Source: an uncultured bacterium (lineage in GTDB: Bacteria > Bacillota > Clostridia > Lachnospirales > Lachnospiraceae). From it: a stretch of DNA of 63,618 bases. A model generated the notes under the pieces. It saw nothing but the letters and a program-made list of their open reading frames with translations, ran no database searches and had not been told where the DNA came from. Positions 26,073-34,746 of this stretch are shown here, one piece after another. The DNA is taken from assembly GCA_947063875.1 (NCBI GenBank), contig CAMSTY010000013.1, forward strand, positions 1 through 63,618, in the 5' to 3' direction. Positions within the stretch are counted from its first letter, which is position 1, and every line of letters begins with the position of its first letter. Both the position numbers and the translations under genes were made by a program.

Positions 26073-27950
26073 TTAGCGCTTTTGGGAACCTGCCCGAGGC
26101 GGTACATTTCCCAAATACTCATCCACAAACCGGGACCTCTCCTGTTCCTTTCCATATCGTTCCTTTGCATAGCACACATGAAGCCGGTCCTTTGCCCGTG
26201 TCATGGCCACATAGAACATCCGCCGTTCTTCTTCCAGGTCCGCATCCAGCACGGCCTTGTGATGCGGCGTCACCCGCTCACTGGCATCCAGGATATACAC
26301 CACCGGAAATTCCAGTCCCTTGGAACTGTGCATGGTCATCAATGATACACAATTTGCGTCCTGCTCCAGTCCCTTTGCCTGTTCCTTCAGCTGCTCTCCA
26401 TACTCTTTCATATGGGCAAACCACTCCTGCGCAGTCTGAAAACCGGCGGCGCTTTCCTGAAGCTGGTCTGCCACCTCCAGAAGTTCCCCCGGCTTCATCC
26501 GCCGGTAATCCGCATATTCCCGCAGATACTCGTCATATCCCACTCCCTTGCGGATATAGTTCACTGCCGCCACCGGCGCCATCTTACTGATCATTCTCAG
26601 GTCGTATTCCAGCTGCTCAATCCGCTCTACCATCCAACCCTTATCCTGATACCAGGACTTCATTTTATTCCAGGATATTTCCTGCCCCTCCAACGCCTCC
26701 CGGTTTACATAACGCTTCGGCCGGTTGATAATCCGCACCACGTCCGCCCGTTTTGCAAATCCCTGCTTTGTCTGTTCATCTCCTGCAATCCGGATATAAG
26801 CGCATAGGTCCAGCGCAATCCAGTGTTCATACAGATTGGGCAGCGTATCCCGCATCCGGAAAGGGATATTATATTCCATCAGCCGTTCCATCAAAAGCCT
26901 GGGTTCCAGACTGGTCCGGTAAAGCACTGCCAGATCAGACCATTGATATCCCATCCGCACGTAATCCAGAAGTTCCTCCACGATCCCTTTCGTCTCCTCC
27001 CGGGCATTTTCCCACACGGCTGTCACCACCGGACGGCCCTGTCCCCGGTGAGCGCGGATCTCCTTCTCGTAGCGTGTCTTATTATGTTCGATCAGCCGCT
27101 TCGCCGCCTCCACAATCTCGGTCGTGGACCGGTAATTAACCCCCAGAAGCGTCTGCTTTGCCTGGGGATAATCTCTGGTAAATCCCAGCATAATCTCCGG
27201 CTTTGCCCCCCGGAAACGGTAGATGGACTGATCGTCATCCCCTACAATAAACAGATTGTTTTCCGGCGCCGCCAGCATCCGCACAATCTCATACTGGACC
27301 CGGTTGATATCCTGGAACTCATCCACCAGAATATATTGATATTTCTGCTGCCACGCCGCCAGAATGTCCTTTCTCTGCGTAAACAGCTCATAGCACATTA
27401 CCAGCATATCGTCAAAATCCAGCAAGCGCTGCCTCGTCAGGGCATCCATATATCCTTGATACATCTTTTTAAATAACTCTTCCGGGCAATTTTTCGAGTA
27501 ATAGTGGTCCAGACTGAGCATTTCCCCCTTCACTGCGCTGATCTCCGACAAAATACTGCCGGCAAACTCCGCCTCGTCCTCCACTTCCACATGATGCCTC
27601 TCCATCAGTTCCCGGATAATCTTGATTCTCTGCTCTTCCCTGACAATATGAGAGGCATCATACCGGTAAGCATGCTTTAAAATGCTGAAAAACACCGCAT
27701 GAAAGGTTCCGAAACCGACCGGAAGCCGACGTCCCTTCATCAATGTCCCAAAACGCTGTTTCATCTCCTGGGCAGCCGCTTTGGTAAAGGTAATAACCAG
27801 AATGCTCCCCGGATTTACCTGATGCTTCTCAACCAGATACTGAATCCGATGGGTAATCACTGTCGTTTTGCCAGACCCCGGGCCTGCCAGCACCAGCATG
27901 GGACCATCCTTATGACGGATCGCCTCCAGCTGCGATTCATGAAATGCCAT
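26073..27950 (-). CDS. UvrD/PcrA-like SF1 DNA helicase
   Basis: A helicase of 625 residues, shorter than typical PcrA/UvrD (about 720). Visible motifs: Walker A LAGPGSGKTTVI (near residue 22), motif Ia ITFTKAAAQEM, motif II VDEFQDINRVQ, motif III GDDDQSIYRFRGA, motif IV LGVNYRST, motif V TMHSSKGLEFPVVYI and motif VI EEERRMFYVAMTRAK. It therefore appears catalytically complete. The small size comes mostly from a short 2B region and no C-terminal extension. A role in DNA repair is likely; the genome may hold the main PcrA elsewhere. GGAG lies seven bases before the ATG. Confidence 0.92.
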   Translation of the reverse strand: MAFHESQLEAIRHKDGPMLVLAGPGSGKTTVITHRIQYLVEKHQVNPGSILVITFTKAAAQEMKQRFGTLMKGRRLPVGFGTFHAVFFSILKHAYRYDASHIVREEQRIKIIRELMERHHVEVEDEAEFAGSILSEISAVKGEMLSLDHYYSKNCPEELFKKMYQGYMDALTRQRLLDFDDMLVMCYELFTQRKDILAAWQQKYQYILVDEFQDINRVQYEIVRMLAAPENNLFIVGDDDQSIYRFRGAKPEIMLGFTRDYPQAKQTLLGVNYRSTTEIVEAAKRLIEHNKTRYEKEIRAHRGQGRPVVTAVWENAREETKGIVEELLDYVRMGYQWSDLAVLYRTSLEPRLLMERLMEYNIPFRMRDTLPNLYEHWIALDLCAYIRIAGDEQTKQGFAKRADVVRIINRPKRYVNREALEGQEISWNKMKSWYQDKGWMVERIEQLEYDLRMISKMAPVAAVNYIRKGVGYDEYLREYADYRRMKPGELLEVADQLQESAAGFQTAQEWFAHMKEYGEQLKEQAKGLEQDANCVSLMTMHSSKGLEFPVVYILDASERVTPHHKAVLDADLEEERRMFYVAMTRAKDRLHVCYAKERYGKEQERSRFVDEYLGNVPPRAGSQKR

Positions 27951-27988
27951 TCATCTTCTCCTTTTTGATTCTCTCTTTCCAGTCTCCT

Positions 27989-28480
27989 TTATTCCGGATT
28001 ATCCTGCTGTTTTGAATATCCCTTTCCCACATCCACCCAGTCCGCAAAGCCAGAGTACCTCTCCAGTTCCTCCATAGACAATTCAATGGCGCTGTTGCTG
28101 CTTCCGCAGGCCGGAAATACCGTCTCAAACCGCTTCAGGGAATCGTCAAGATAGATCTCCACTCCCTGGTTGACTGCAAAGGGGCACACTCCCCCCACTC
28201 CATGTCCCACCAGGGTTTCCACCTCGTCATGACCGATCATCTTAGCCTTTGTCTTAAACCTGGCCTTAAACTTTGCATTGTCAATCTTTGCGTCGCCAGC
28301 CATGACAATCAGCACCGGGCGGCCGTCTGCCAGAAAAGAAAGTGTCTTCGCAATCCGGCATGGCTCGCAGTGCAATGCCTGGGCGGCCAGTTCCACCGTT
28401 GCACTGGACACGTCAAATTCCTGTATCCTTTCTTCCATATGATATTGACGGAAATATTCCTTTACCTTTTCAATTGCCAT
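27989..28480 (-). CDS. YbaK/EbsC-family aminoacyl-tRNA deacylase-like protein
   Basis: A protein of 163 residues with the YbaK/prolyl-tRNA editing domain (CRIAKTLSFLADGRPVLIVM, GDAKIDNAKFKARF, GVGGVCPFAV and a C-terminal ACGSSNSAIELSMEELE). Relatives clear mischarged tRNAs such as Cys-tRNA(Pro). Start ATG 28480 has GGAGG upstream; a longer frame that overlaps the regulator upstream is rejected. It sits between the helicase gene and the cupin regulator and is likely co-transcribed with both. Confidence 0.9.
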   Translation of the reverse strand: MAIEKVKEYFRQYHMEERIQEFDVSSATVELAAQALHCEPCRIAKTLSFLADGRPVLIVMAGDAKIDNAKFKARFKTKAKMIGHDEVETLVGHGVGGVCPFAVNQGVEIYLDDSLKRFETVFPACGSSNSAIELSMEELERYSGFADWVDVGKGYSKQQDNPE

Positions 28481-28515
28481 GATTTTTGTCCTCCTTTTTT
28501 CCTGCTTCTGTATTC

Positions 28516-29094
28516 TCAGATGAACCATCCGCCATAGGCGGCATCCGGATAAAAAATAGTATTATAAACCGCACATTCCCCATCCGAAATGTTGTGATAG
28601 GCATGAGGGAGATCCGCCCGGAAACGAATCGCCTGCTTTTCCTGAACCGTCACCCGATGTTCGCCAAAAATAAGCAGCAGCGACCCCCTCAAAACAAACA
28701 CATGTTCTTCCACTCCGTCGTTGTGCCTGTCCGACCGATGGCAGCATCCTTCATCAAACTCAATATAAAAAGTCTCCACACTCCGCACCGGGTCATAAGT
28801 AAACATAGGATACGCCCTCATCCTTCCCTCATCTCCCAATATCACCTGGGACTCCTCCATCGTAGCCAGCGCATACTCTGCCGGAATCTCCTCCAGAAAG
28901 GAAGACAAAGGCGTCTTCAGTCCGGTGGCAATCTTCCACAATGTAGTAACTGTCGGAACCGACTGCCCTCTCTCAATCTGCCCCAGCATAGGCTTGCTGA
29001 CTCCCGTAATCCCGGAGACCTCATCCAAAGTCATCTGACGGGCAATACGTATCTTCTTCAGTTTCTCCCCGATTTTTAAATTCAGCTGTTCCAT
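28516..29094 (-). CDS. XRE-family regulator with C-terminal cupin domain
   Basis: A protein of 192 residues. An HTH occupies about residues 10-64 (GEKLKKIRIARQMTLDEVSG, then SKPMLGQIERGQSVPTVTTLW). A cupin sensor domain is at about 110-185 (EEHVFVLRGSLLLIFGEHRV, then FRADLPHAYHN). This layout is common in repressors of polyamine, amino-acid or antibiotic-response genes. It is the first gene before ybaK, with its stop 35 bases ahead of the ybaK start. The inducer is unknown. The 258 bases upstream, before the TRAP operon end, hold its promoter region and a weak terminator. Confidence 0.9.
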   Translation of the reverse strand: MEQLNLKIGEKLKKIRIARQMTLDEVSGITGVSKPMLGQIERGQSVPTVTTLWKIATGLKTPLSSFLEEIPAEYALATMEESQVILGDEGRMRAYPMFTYDPVRSVETFYIEFDEGCCHRSDRHNDGVEEHVFVLRGSLLLIFGEHRVTVQEKQAIRFRADLPHAYHNISDGECAVYNTIFYPDAAYGGWFI

Positions 29095-29272
29095 ACCTGC
29101 CTGTCCACCCCTTATCTGTTTTCCCAGGTTCCTATATTTACCCCATCCATCATTCCACCTTTGTATGTTTTTACAAATTATTGGAATAGTATAGCATATA
29201 TCATCTGAAAAGAAAAGTCCTACTTCAGCAAGAACAAAAAGTCACCGCACTGATTCCCCCTAATGAAACAAA

Positions 29273-29314
29273 AAGATACCGCCCCCGGCGCAGAATCAGC
29301 AAATTCCGCGCCGG
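29273..29314 (-). terminator. Probable terminator of the TRAP operon
   Basis: On the minus strand CCGGCGC and GCGCCGG (29314-29308 and 29291-29285) form a GC-rich stem. A run of five Ts follows, but about ten bases away, so efficiency is uncertain. Confidence 0.4.
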
Positions 29315-29352
29315 AAAACAGCACCTTAAATTAAGATAAATGAAAAAGACGC

Positions 29353-30642
29353 CTAAGCCGCCGCACCATAAATCAGATTCGGCAAGAACAGCACCATCTT
29401 CGGGAAGAAGACACACAAAGCTACTGTAATCAGAATAGCCACAAACAAAGGAACCGAATACCGCGTCGTCTCCTCCACCGAACATCCCATAATATTCGAG
29501 CAGGTGTAAAGAGCCACCCCCACCGGCGGAGTCGAACAACCCATGGTCACGATGGTCATCATAATAATGCCAAAATGCACCGGATCAATCCCATATTGGG
29601 TGATAATCGGTATCAAAATCGGGGTTACAATCAAAGTAATGACCGTAGTCTCCATAAACATGCCAAACGCCGTAAGCATAACTAAAATCAGCAAAAGCAG
29701 AACATACTTATTGCTGGTCAGTCCCACCAGCATAGTGGTCAGCGTCTTCGGCAGCTGGTCAAACACGACGCCGTAGCTGAAGATTCCGGAAAAAGCCAGA
29801 ATCATGGTAATCACAGACAAATCTTTCACGCTGTCAACCACACACTCTTTGAATTTCTCAAGAGTCAGTTCCTTATAAATAAAAGCGCCCACGACCAAAG
29901 CATAAAATACGGCAAAAGCGCCGGACTCCGAGGGAGTCATCACGCCGAAACGGATCAGTACAATCAGAAGGATCGGGAATAAAAGCGCCCAGATACTCTC
30001 AATACACGCCTTCAGAATCACACCTGGCGGCGAGGGTTTGTCATGGTCCGGCTTATAGCCATGGTGCCTGGCTGACCAAGACGTGGCAACCATCATCAGA
30101 ATACACATAATAATACCAGGAAGAAAACCAGCCACAAACAGGCGGCCGATGGATACCTCTCCCACAGTACCATAGAGAATCAATCCCATGGAAGGCGGAA
30201 TGGTGGCCACAATCAGGCCGGACAGGCAGTTTACCGCGGCCGCCCACCCGGGAGCATAACCCCTCTTTGTCATCTCCGGCCCCAGTATCCGGCATTCCAT
30301 GGCCGCGTCTGCCACCGCAGAACCGGACACGCCGCCCATCAGGGTCGAAAGCACTACCGACACCTGGCCAATAGAGCCATACATATGGCCGGTCATAACA
30401 TTGGCCAGCTTCACCAACCGGGAGGTAATACCGGTCTTATTCATCAGATTGCCCGCAAAAATAAACAGCGGAATAGCCAGCATAGTAAAGGACTGGGTGG
30501 TCGAGAGCGACTTCTGAACCAGAATGGTCCAGGGAATCTCCGGTCTCATCAGGAAAAAAGCAAATCCCGACACCGCAATGGCAAATGCCACTGGCATCCC
30601 CAGAAACAAAAGCACCAGAAATAATCCTACCGCGCTTAACAT
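29353..30642 (-). CDS. dctM: TRAP transporter large permease (DctM)
   Basis: A membrane protein of 429 residues with about twelve helices, the translocation subunit of a tripartite ATP-independent transporter driven by Na+ or H+. It starts MLSAVGLFLVLLFLGMPVAF. Family segments include LAIPLFIFAGNLMNKTGIT, GGVSGSAVADAAMECRILGP and ATIPPSMGLILYG. Its ATG shares bases with the DctQ stop (TAATG), a classic coupling. Substrates of the family are acids such as C4-dicarboxylates, sialic acid or sugar acids; the LacI regulator points to a sugar-derived acid (inference). Confidence 0.93.
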   Translation of the reverse strand: MLSAVGLFLVLLFLGMPVAFAIAVSGFAFFLMRPEIPWTILVQKSLSTTQSFTMLAIPLFIFAGNLMNKTGITSRLVKLANVMTGHMYGSIGQVSVVLSTLMGGVSGSAVADAAMECRILGPEMTKRGYAPGWAAAVNCLSGLIVATIPPSMGLILYGTVGEVSIGRLFVAGFLPGIIMCILMMVATSWSARHHGYKPDHDKPSPPGVILKACIESIWALLFPILLIVLIRFGVMTPSESGAFAVFYALVVGAFIYKELTLEKFKECVVDSVKDLSVITMILAFSGIFSYGVVFDQLPKTLTTMLVGLTSNKYVLLLLILVMLTAFGMFMETTVITLIVTPILIPIITQYGIDPVHFGIIMMTIVTMGCSTPPVGVALYTCSNIMGCSVEETTRYSVPLFVAILITVALCVFFPKMVLFLPNLIYGAAA

Positions 30643-31124
30643 TATGCGTCCCCCCCTTCTTTGGAAGGCTTCTTAATATCGCCTATAGTTTTGCCTATGG
30701 CACTGAAAAACATCAGCAGAGACCCCACCGGAACCGCCAGTGTGCACCAGGCATAACTCATCTTCATGGTGTTGAAGGTCCTGTTCCAGCTTTGCGACAC
30801 CAGCATAAACCCATAGACAATCAAAATCAGCAAAAACAACAGCATCATGATATCGAAAACAATCGTCAGAAGCTTCTGAACCACCTTGGGAAACTTATTC
30901 ACCAGCATATCGATCCGAATCAGGCCGCCCCCCTTGATAATAATATCCGAACCGATAAAAGTCAGCCACGCAAATGCCAGGAGGGACACGTCCTGCGCCC
31001 AGTTCACCGGCATTCCGACGGTTCTGGCCACCGCGGACCAGAACACCAGAACAGCAATCATGCACAGCATGATACCGGCGAGAATTTCTTCAATCTTTAA
31101 TATGGAATCTGAAATTTTTTTCAT
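30642..31124 (-). CDS. dctQ: TRAP transporter small permease (DctQ)
   Basis: A membrane protein of 160 residues with four helices. The pattern VARTVGMPVNWAQDVSLLAFAWLTFIG is split across helix 2 and is typical of DctQ. It forms the membrane complex with DctM, with which it overlaps, and follows the binding-protein gene by 49 bases. The binding partner is the DctP at 31174-32235 rather than the orphan SBP downstream of the kinase. Confidence 0.9.
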   Translation of the reverse strand: MKKISDSILKIEEILAGIMLCMIAVLVFWSAVARTVGMPVNWAQDVSLLAFAWLTFIGSDIIIKGGGLIRIDMLVNKFPKVVQKLLTIVFDIMMLLFLLILIVYGFMLVSQSWNRTFNTMKMSYAWCTLAVPVGSLLMFFSAIGKTIGDIKKPSKEGGDA

Positions 31125-31173
31125 ATGAAAGCTTCCTTTCCATCTCGAAAATCCCGAAGCAAAACATCCATTA

Positions 31174-32235
31174 TCAGTTGGTTTTTCCGATCTCCTTATA
31201 CAGCTGCTCTCTCAGTTCAGAGTAACCCAGCTTATCGTATACCGGGTCCACCAGGGCCTTGAACGGCTCCACATCCGGCTCCACAATGGTCATGCCGGCT
31301 TCCACCATCTTTTTCTCCGCATCCTCCACCTCGCTCATCACATCCGCAGCAGTGGTCTTGCCGATCTCAACGGAGGTTTCCACCAGCAAGGTCTGCAGAT
31401 CTTCCGGCAGGCTGTCAAACCAGCTCTGTCCGCATACCAGGCCCTGCATCAGCTGGAAATGACCGGTCTTGGACTGATACTCACAAACCTCATAGATGCG
31501 GGAAGGATAGCTGGATGTATTCTGAACCTCACAACCCTCCAGAGCCTTGGACTGAATTCCGTTGTAAACCTCTCCCCAGGACATGGAAATCGGAGTTGCG
31601 CCCATGGCCTGAATGGTCTCCGTACATACCTCCTGGCCGATGGTACGGATACGCAGTCCCTTTAAATCTTCCGGGGCATTGATGGGCTTATTGGTCATAA
31701 ACTGCCGGGGTCCGTCATAGAAGGTGAAAGACAAAATCTTGATTCCGTGGTCATTGGACAGGGTATCGCACCAGCCGTTAAAGGTATCTGTCTGAGTAAC
31801 CTGATAACACTCATCATAATCATCCGCAAAATATCCCATCATCAAAATGGAAAAATCCTTCACATACTGTCCCATGCGGGAAGCATCCGTGTTCACCGCC
31901 ACATTGGCTCCCTGGATCGCCTGCTCCAGCACATCCTCATCGCTTCCCAGCTGGCCTGCCGGAAATACGGATACCTTCAGCCTCCCGCCGGATTTCTCAT
32001 TCAATTCATCTGCCAGTTTCTGATAGTTTCTGGTAATCAACGCCTGTTCCGTCTGAGAGGTGGAAATCTTCAATTCATATACCTTATCTGTGTCCGCACT
32101 TGCGCCGGCTCCTCCCTCGGCCTTTGCCTCCGGCGCCGCCGGCTGGGCATTCCCCATCCCCGGCATGCCGCTGCATGCGCTCATAGTAGCCATCATCGCT
32201 GCCAATACACCTGCCACCAGTATTCTTTTTTTCAT
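31174..32235 (-). CDS. dctP: TRAP transporter substrate-binding lipoprotein (DctP)
   Basis: A protein of 353 residues. A signal peptide ends in a lipobox-like MSAC (Cys about residue 20), so it is probably a lipoprotein. The mature part shows DctP motifs: YELKISTSQTEQALITRNYQ, FPAGQLGSDEDVLEQAIQG, LKGLRIRTIGQEV (the arginine that binds the substrate carboxylate) and MSWGEVYNGIQSKALEGCEV. Of two in-frame ATGs the second (32235) is preferred because AAGGGG lies seven bases before it. It is the first gene of the TRAP operon, behind a promoter carrying LacI-type operators. Confidence 0.93.
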   Translation of the reverse strand: MKKRILVAGVLAAMMATMSACSGMPGMGNAQPAAPEAKAEGGAGASADTDKVYELKISTSQTEQALITRNYQKLADELNEKSGGRLKVSVFPAGQLGSDEDVLEQAIQGANVAVNTDASRMGQYVKDFSILMMGYFADDYDECYQVTQTDTFNGWCDTLSNDHGIKILSFTFYDGPRQFMTNKPINAPEDLKGLRIRTIGQEVCTETIQAMGATPISMSWGEVYNGIQSKALEGCEVQNTSSYPSRIYEVCEYQSKTGHFQLMQGLVCGQSWFDSLPEDLQTLLVETSVEIGKTTAADVMSEVEDAEKKMVEAGMTIVEPDVEPFKALVDPVYDKLGYSELREQLYKEIGKTN

Positions 32236-32282
32236 GTTCATTCCCCTTTTCTTAGTAATTGTGCCCAGCGATTCCCAATCGC

Positions 32283-32292
32283 TAAACGTTTA
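32283..32292. promoter_or_regulatory. LacI-type operator O1 of the TRAP operon
   Basis: TAAACGTTTA is a perfect 10-bp palindrome with the central CG typical of LacI/GalR operators. It lies just downstream of the dctP transcription start, 31 bp centre to centre (three helical turns) from O2. Confidence 0.65.
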
Positions 32293-32309
32293 TATGTCTA
32301 ACAATTATA

Positions 32310-32338
32310 AATATAAACGATTACACAAAAGAAAGCAA
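32310..32338 (-). promoter_or_regulatory. dctP promoter with overlapping operator O2
   Basis: TTGCTT (32338-32333) and TATATT (32315-32310) on the minus strand have 17-base spacing. The operator-like TAAACGATTA (32314-32323) covers the -10 and part of the spacer, so a bound repressor would block polymerase. Confidence 0.65.
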
Positions 32339-32398
32339 GCGATTTTTTTACATTTTATTCATTTTTCGCCCTTCCCTTCCCTGCCTGTGAAATTTACT

Positions 32399-32427
32399 TT
32401 GACATCAGCCTTTTAAGCTGATAAAAT
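32399..32427 (+). promoter_or_regulatory. Promoter of the LacI regulator, with an inverted repeat in the spacer
   Basis: TTGACA (32399-32404) and TAAAAT (32422-32427) have 17-base spacing. The spacer holds ATCAGC and GCTGAT as a 6-bp inverted repeat around seven bases, a possible second kind of operator. Confidence 0.7.
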
Positions 32428-32531
32428 GATTTTATGTATCGCAGGAATTCCTGGTATCTCGGTATTTCCTGCCTGTTTTATAAATTGAGAGAATCCAACG
32501 GATTAAAAATATTCGGAAGGAGTATCCGGCC

Positions 32532-33554
32532 ATGGTGACAATTAAGGATGTTGCAAAAAAATGCGGCTTTTCCGTGTGCACCGTTTCCCGCGCCCTCTCC
32601 GGGAAAGGCTACTTAAAAGAGGAAACCAGACAAAAGATCATGGAAGCTGTGGCGGAACTGAATTACCGTCCCAACACACTGGCCGTCAACTTAAAAACCG
32701 GACGCCGTCAGACCCTGGCCCTGATTCTGCCTTCTCTGACCAACATTTTCTATGCAAAGCTGGAACAGTACATGGAAGCCTTCGCCTCGGAGAAAGGTTA
32801 TCTTCTCTACCTGAGCAACACCGAGTACAGCCTGGAAAAAGAAAAACAGATTATCGAGAACCTGGCCGGCATGGATATTGTCGGCGTGATTATCTTTACC
32901 GCCTCCGGCGAACACGAGCACATCAAAAAGCTTTCCGGCTTCGGAATCCCTTATGTTTATATGAACCGCTATTTTGAAGATGACCTGGAGCACTGCCTGC
33001 GGTTAGACAACAAAAAAGCCGCCTTCGAAGCGGTCAATTATATGATTCAGCTTGGCCACCGGAATATCGGCGGCATTTTCCAGAGTTTTGCCAACAGTTC
33101 CTATCAGGAACGTTATGAAGGCATGATGGAAGCATTGGCCGCCCATGGCCTGACCTGCCATCCGGACAATCTTCTGCTTGATGTCAATCCGGAAGACATG
33201 GGTACCACCCCGGCCCGGATTCTGCAAATGCTTCAGCAGCCGGAGCGGCCCATGGCGATCTTTGCCTGCAACGATATGATGGCTTTCAATGTGTACCGGG
33301 CCGCCTATATTTTGGGACTGCAGATTCCGGAACACCTGTCCGTATTTGGCTATGATAACTGTATTATGGCCAATTTTGTGACTCCGCCCCTGTCCACGGT
33401 CTCCGCTCCTGCCAAGCAGCTGTCCTCTATTGCCGTGGATTTTATTGACCACCATATCCAGACCGGAGACATCAAAAAGCTGCCGGTTCTCAACGCCTCC
33501 CTGGTTATCCGCAACTCCGTAAAGAATCTGAAGGACTATAAGGAAGGGCAATAG
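32532..33554 (+). CDS. LacI-family transcriptional regulator
   Basis: A protein of 340 residues. The N-terminal HTH and hinge read MVTIKDVAKKCGFSVCTVSR and NYRPNTLAVNLKTGR. The periplasmic-binding-protein-like sensor follows (LALILPSLTNIFYAKL, GIPYVYMNRYF, GHRNIGGIFQ, AIFACNDMMAFNVYRAA, SVFGYDN). It is divergent from the TRAP operon, and TAAACG-type palindromes lie in that operon's promoter, so it is the likely repressor. A similar site precedes the histidine-kinase operon. The ligand is unknown. AAGGAG lies nine bases before the ATG. Confidence 0.92.
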   Translation: MVTIKDVAKKCGFSVCTVSRALSGKGYLKEETRQKIMEAVAELNYRPNTLAVNLKTGRRQTLALILPSLTNIFYAKLEQYMEAFASEKGYLLYLSNTEYSLEKEKQIIENLAGMDIVGVIIFTASGEHEHIKKLSGFGIPYVYMNRYFEDDLEHCLRLDNKKAAFEAVNYMIQLGHRNIGGIFQSFANSSYQERYEGMMEALAAHGLTCHPDNLLLDVNPEDMGTTPARILQMLQQPERPMAIFACNDMMAFNVYRAAYILGLQIPEHLSVFGYDNCIMANFVTPPLSTVSAPAKQLSSIAVDFIDHHIQTGDIKKLPVLNASLVIRNSVKNLKDYKEGQ

Positions 33555-33570
33555 CCGCCCTTCCCCTTTT
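33542..33570 (+). terminator. Terminator of the LacI gene
   Basis: GGAAGGGC and GCCCTTCC form an 8-pair stem overlapping the stop codon, followed by CC and four Ts. Confidence 0.75.
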
Positions 33571-33571
33571 C

Positions 33572-34678
33572 TTATTGCTCCATATCCTTTCCAGGATATA
33601 TCAACGCCAGTTCCACGGTCCCCTCCGGCACAATTCGATACGCTCCTGCCGCTGCCGCAATCAAAAAGCTGTCGCCCGCCCGAAGGCACAGCCTCTCATC
33701 CGGCCTCCCGGAAAATCCCTCTTCCAATTCCATCCTGCAGCTGCCGCTGCACACCACCCCAAGAGTAAACCTTTCATTATGGGAAACCACCGCCTCCTCC
33801 CACACCTGCAAAGTCTCCACAAAAAAGCAGGGAGTGAGTCCTTCCCCCACCAGGCGCCGCCGTTCCAAAGCACCTGTCCGTTCCAGCACCTGAGGCGTAA
33901 TCCGGCACTTTTCTATAATCTGCTCCCGGGAATACTCCGTATAGTCAAACACATCCAGACAGAACTCCAGTCCCTTCCCCATAAACCGGGCTTCCTCAGG
34001 GACCACCACACCCTCCCGCTCAAACTCACAGCGCACCACCAGATCCGACGGTTCCATGATCTCCAGCATAGTAATCCCCTCGCCGATGGCATGGGGCATC
34101 CCCCCAGGTATGTACCACACCTCGCCAGGTTTTACCGGTATCTTCTCAAAGCACCCATCCATCTCCTCCCGGTTCTGGGTCTTTATTATCTGTCCCCACT
34201 TCTCCCGCCCCGGAGTATGCTGAAATCCCAGCCGGATATAAGGCTCAATCCCCTGCCGGACACCCAGAATATAATAACATTCCAGCTTTCCGTAGGGTTT
34301 TCCCATCACCTGGTTGGCAAACCGGGTCGACGGATGGGCCTGCACATGAAGACGCATGGCAGAATCCAGGATTTTCAGGAGGAAGCTAAGCTGCCAGGTT
34401 CCATCCTTATGAATGCTGTCCCCCAGATAAAAGCTTTGTTCTTCCTCCACCACCTCCCGCAGGCTGCGTATACCCGCCTCGGTTTCCACCATGGCCAGTC
34501 CCTCCTGCTTCACCGGCTCCATTCCCGGATTCACCGCCTCCACCATGGAGCCAATCCATTCCTCCGGCTGGTCATTGTCCACGCATACCTCTTCCCCATG
34601 AAGCCGGTCAATCCCGGCTCCCCCCAGATAGTTGCGGCGGACACGGTTTCTCGGCAGCTTCATCAATCCCTTTCTCAT
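33572..34678 (-). CDS. manA: Class I mannose-6-phosphate isomerase-like protein
   Basis: A protein of 368 residues, zinc-dependent, of the family that interconverts mannose-6-phosphate and fructose-6-phosphate. Likely zinc ligands are the Gln and His in LHVQAHPSTRFANQ, the Glu in GKLECYYIL and the His in GGMPHAIGEGITML. The N terminus (RNYLGGAGIDRLHG, PEEWIGSMVEA) is of the longer clostridial type, so another sugar phosphate is possible. The start is uncertain: 34678 has AAGGTGAGG nearby, but an ATG five codons later and a longer frame also exist. It is the last gene of the kinase/regulator/SBP operon, which suggests the sensed compound is an aldose or a sugar acid derived from one. Confidence 0.78.
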   Translation of the reverse strand: MRKGLMKLPRNRVRRNYLGGAGIDRLHGEEVCVDNDQPEEWIGSMVEAVNPGMEPVKQEGLAMVETEAGIRSLREVVEEEQSFYLGDSIHKDGTWQLSFLLKILDSAMRLHVQAHPSTRFANQVMGKPYGKLECYYILGVRQGIEPYIRLGFQHTPGREKWGQIIKTQNREEMDGCFEKIPVKPGEVWYIPGGMPHAIGEGITMLEIMEPSDLVVRCEFEREGVVVPEEARFMGKGLEFCLDVFDYTEYSREQIIEKCRITPQVLERTGALERRRLVGEGLTPCFFVETLQVWEEAVVSHNERFTLGVVCSGSCRMELEEGFSGRPDERLCLRAGDSFLIAAAAGAYRIVPEGTVELALIYPGKDMEQ

Positions 34679-34746
34679 ATTCCTCACCTTTCCCTTCATC
34701 AAGTACCTGTAAATCTTACCGGATCTGTTATTTCTCAAATCTTCCC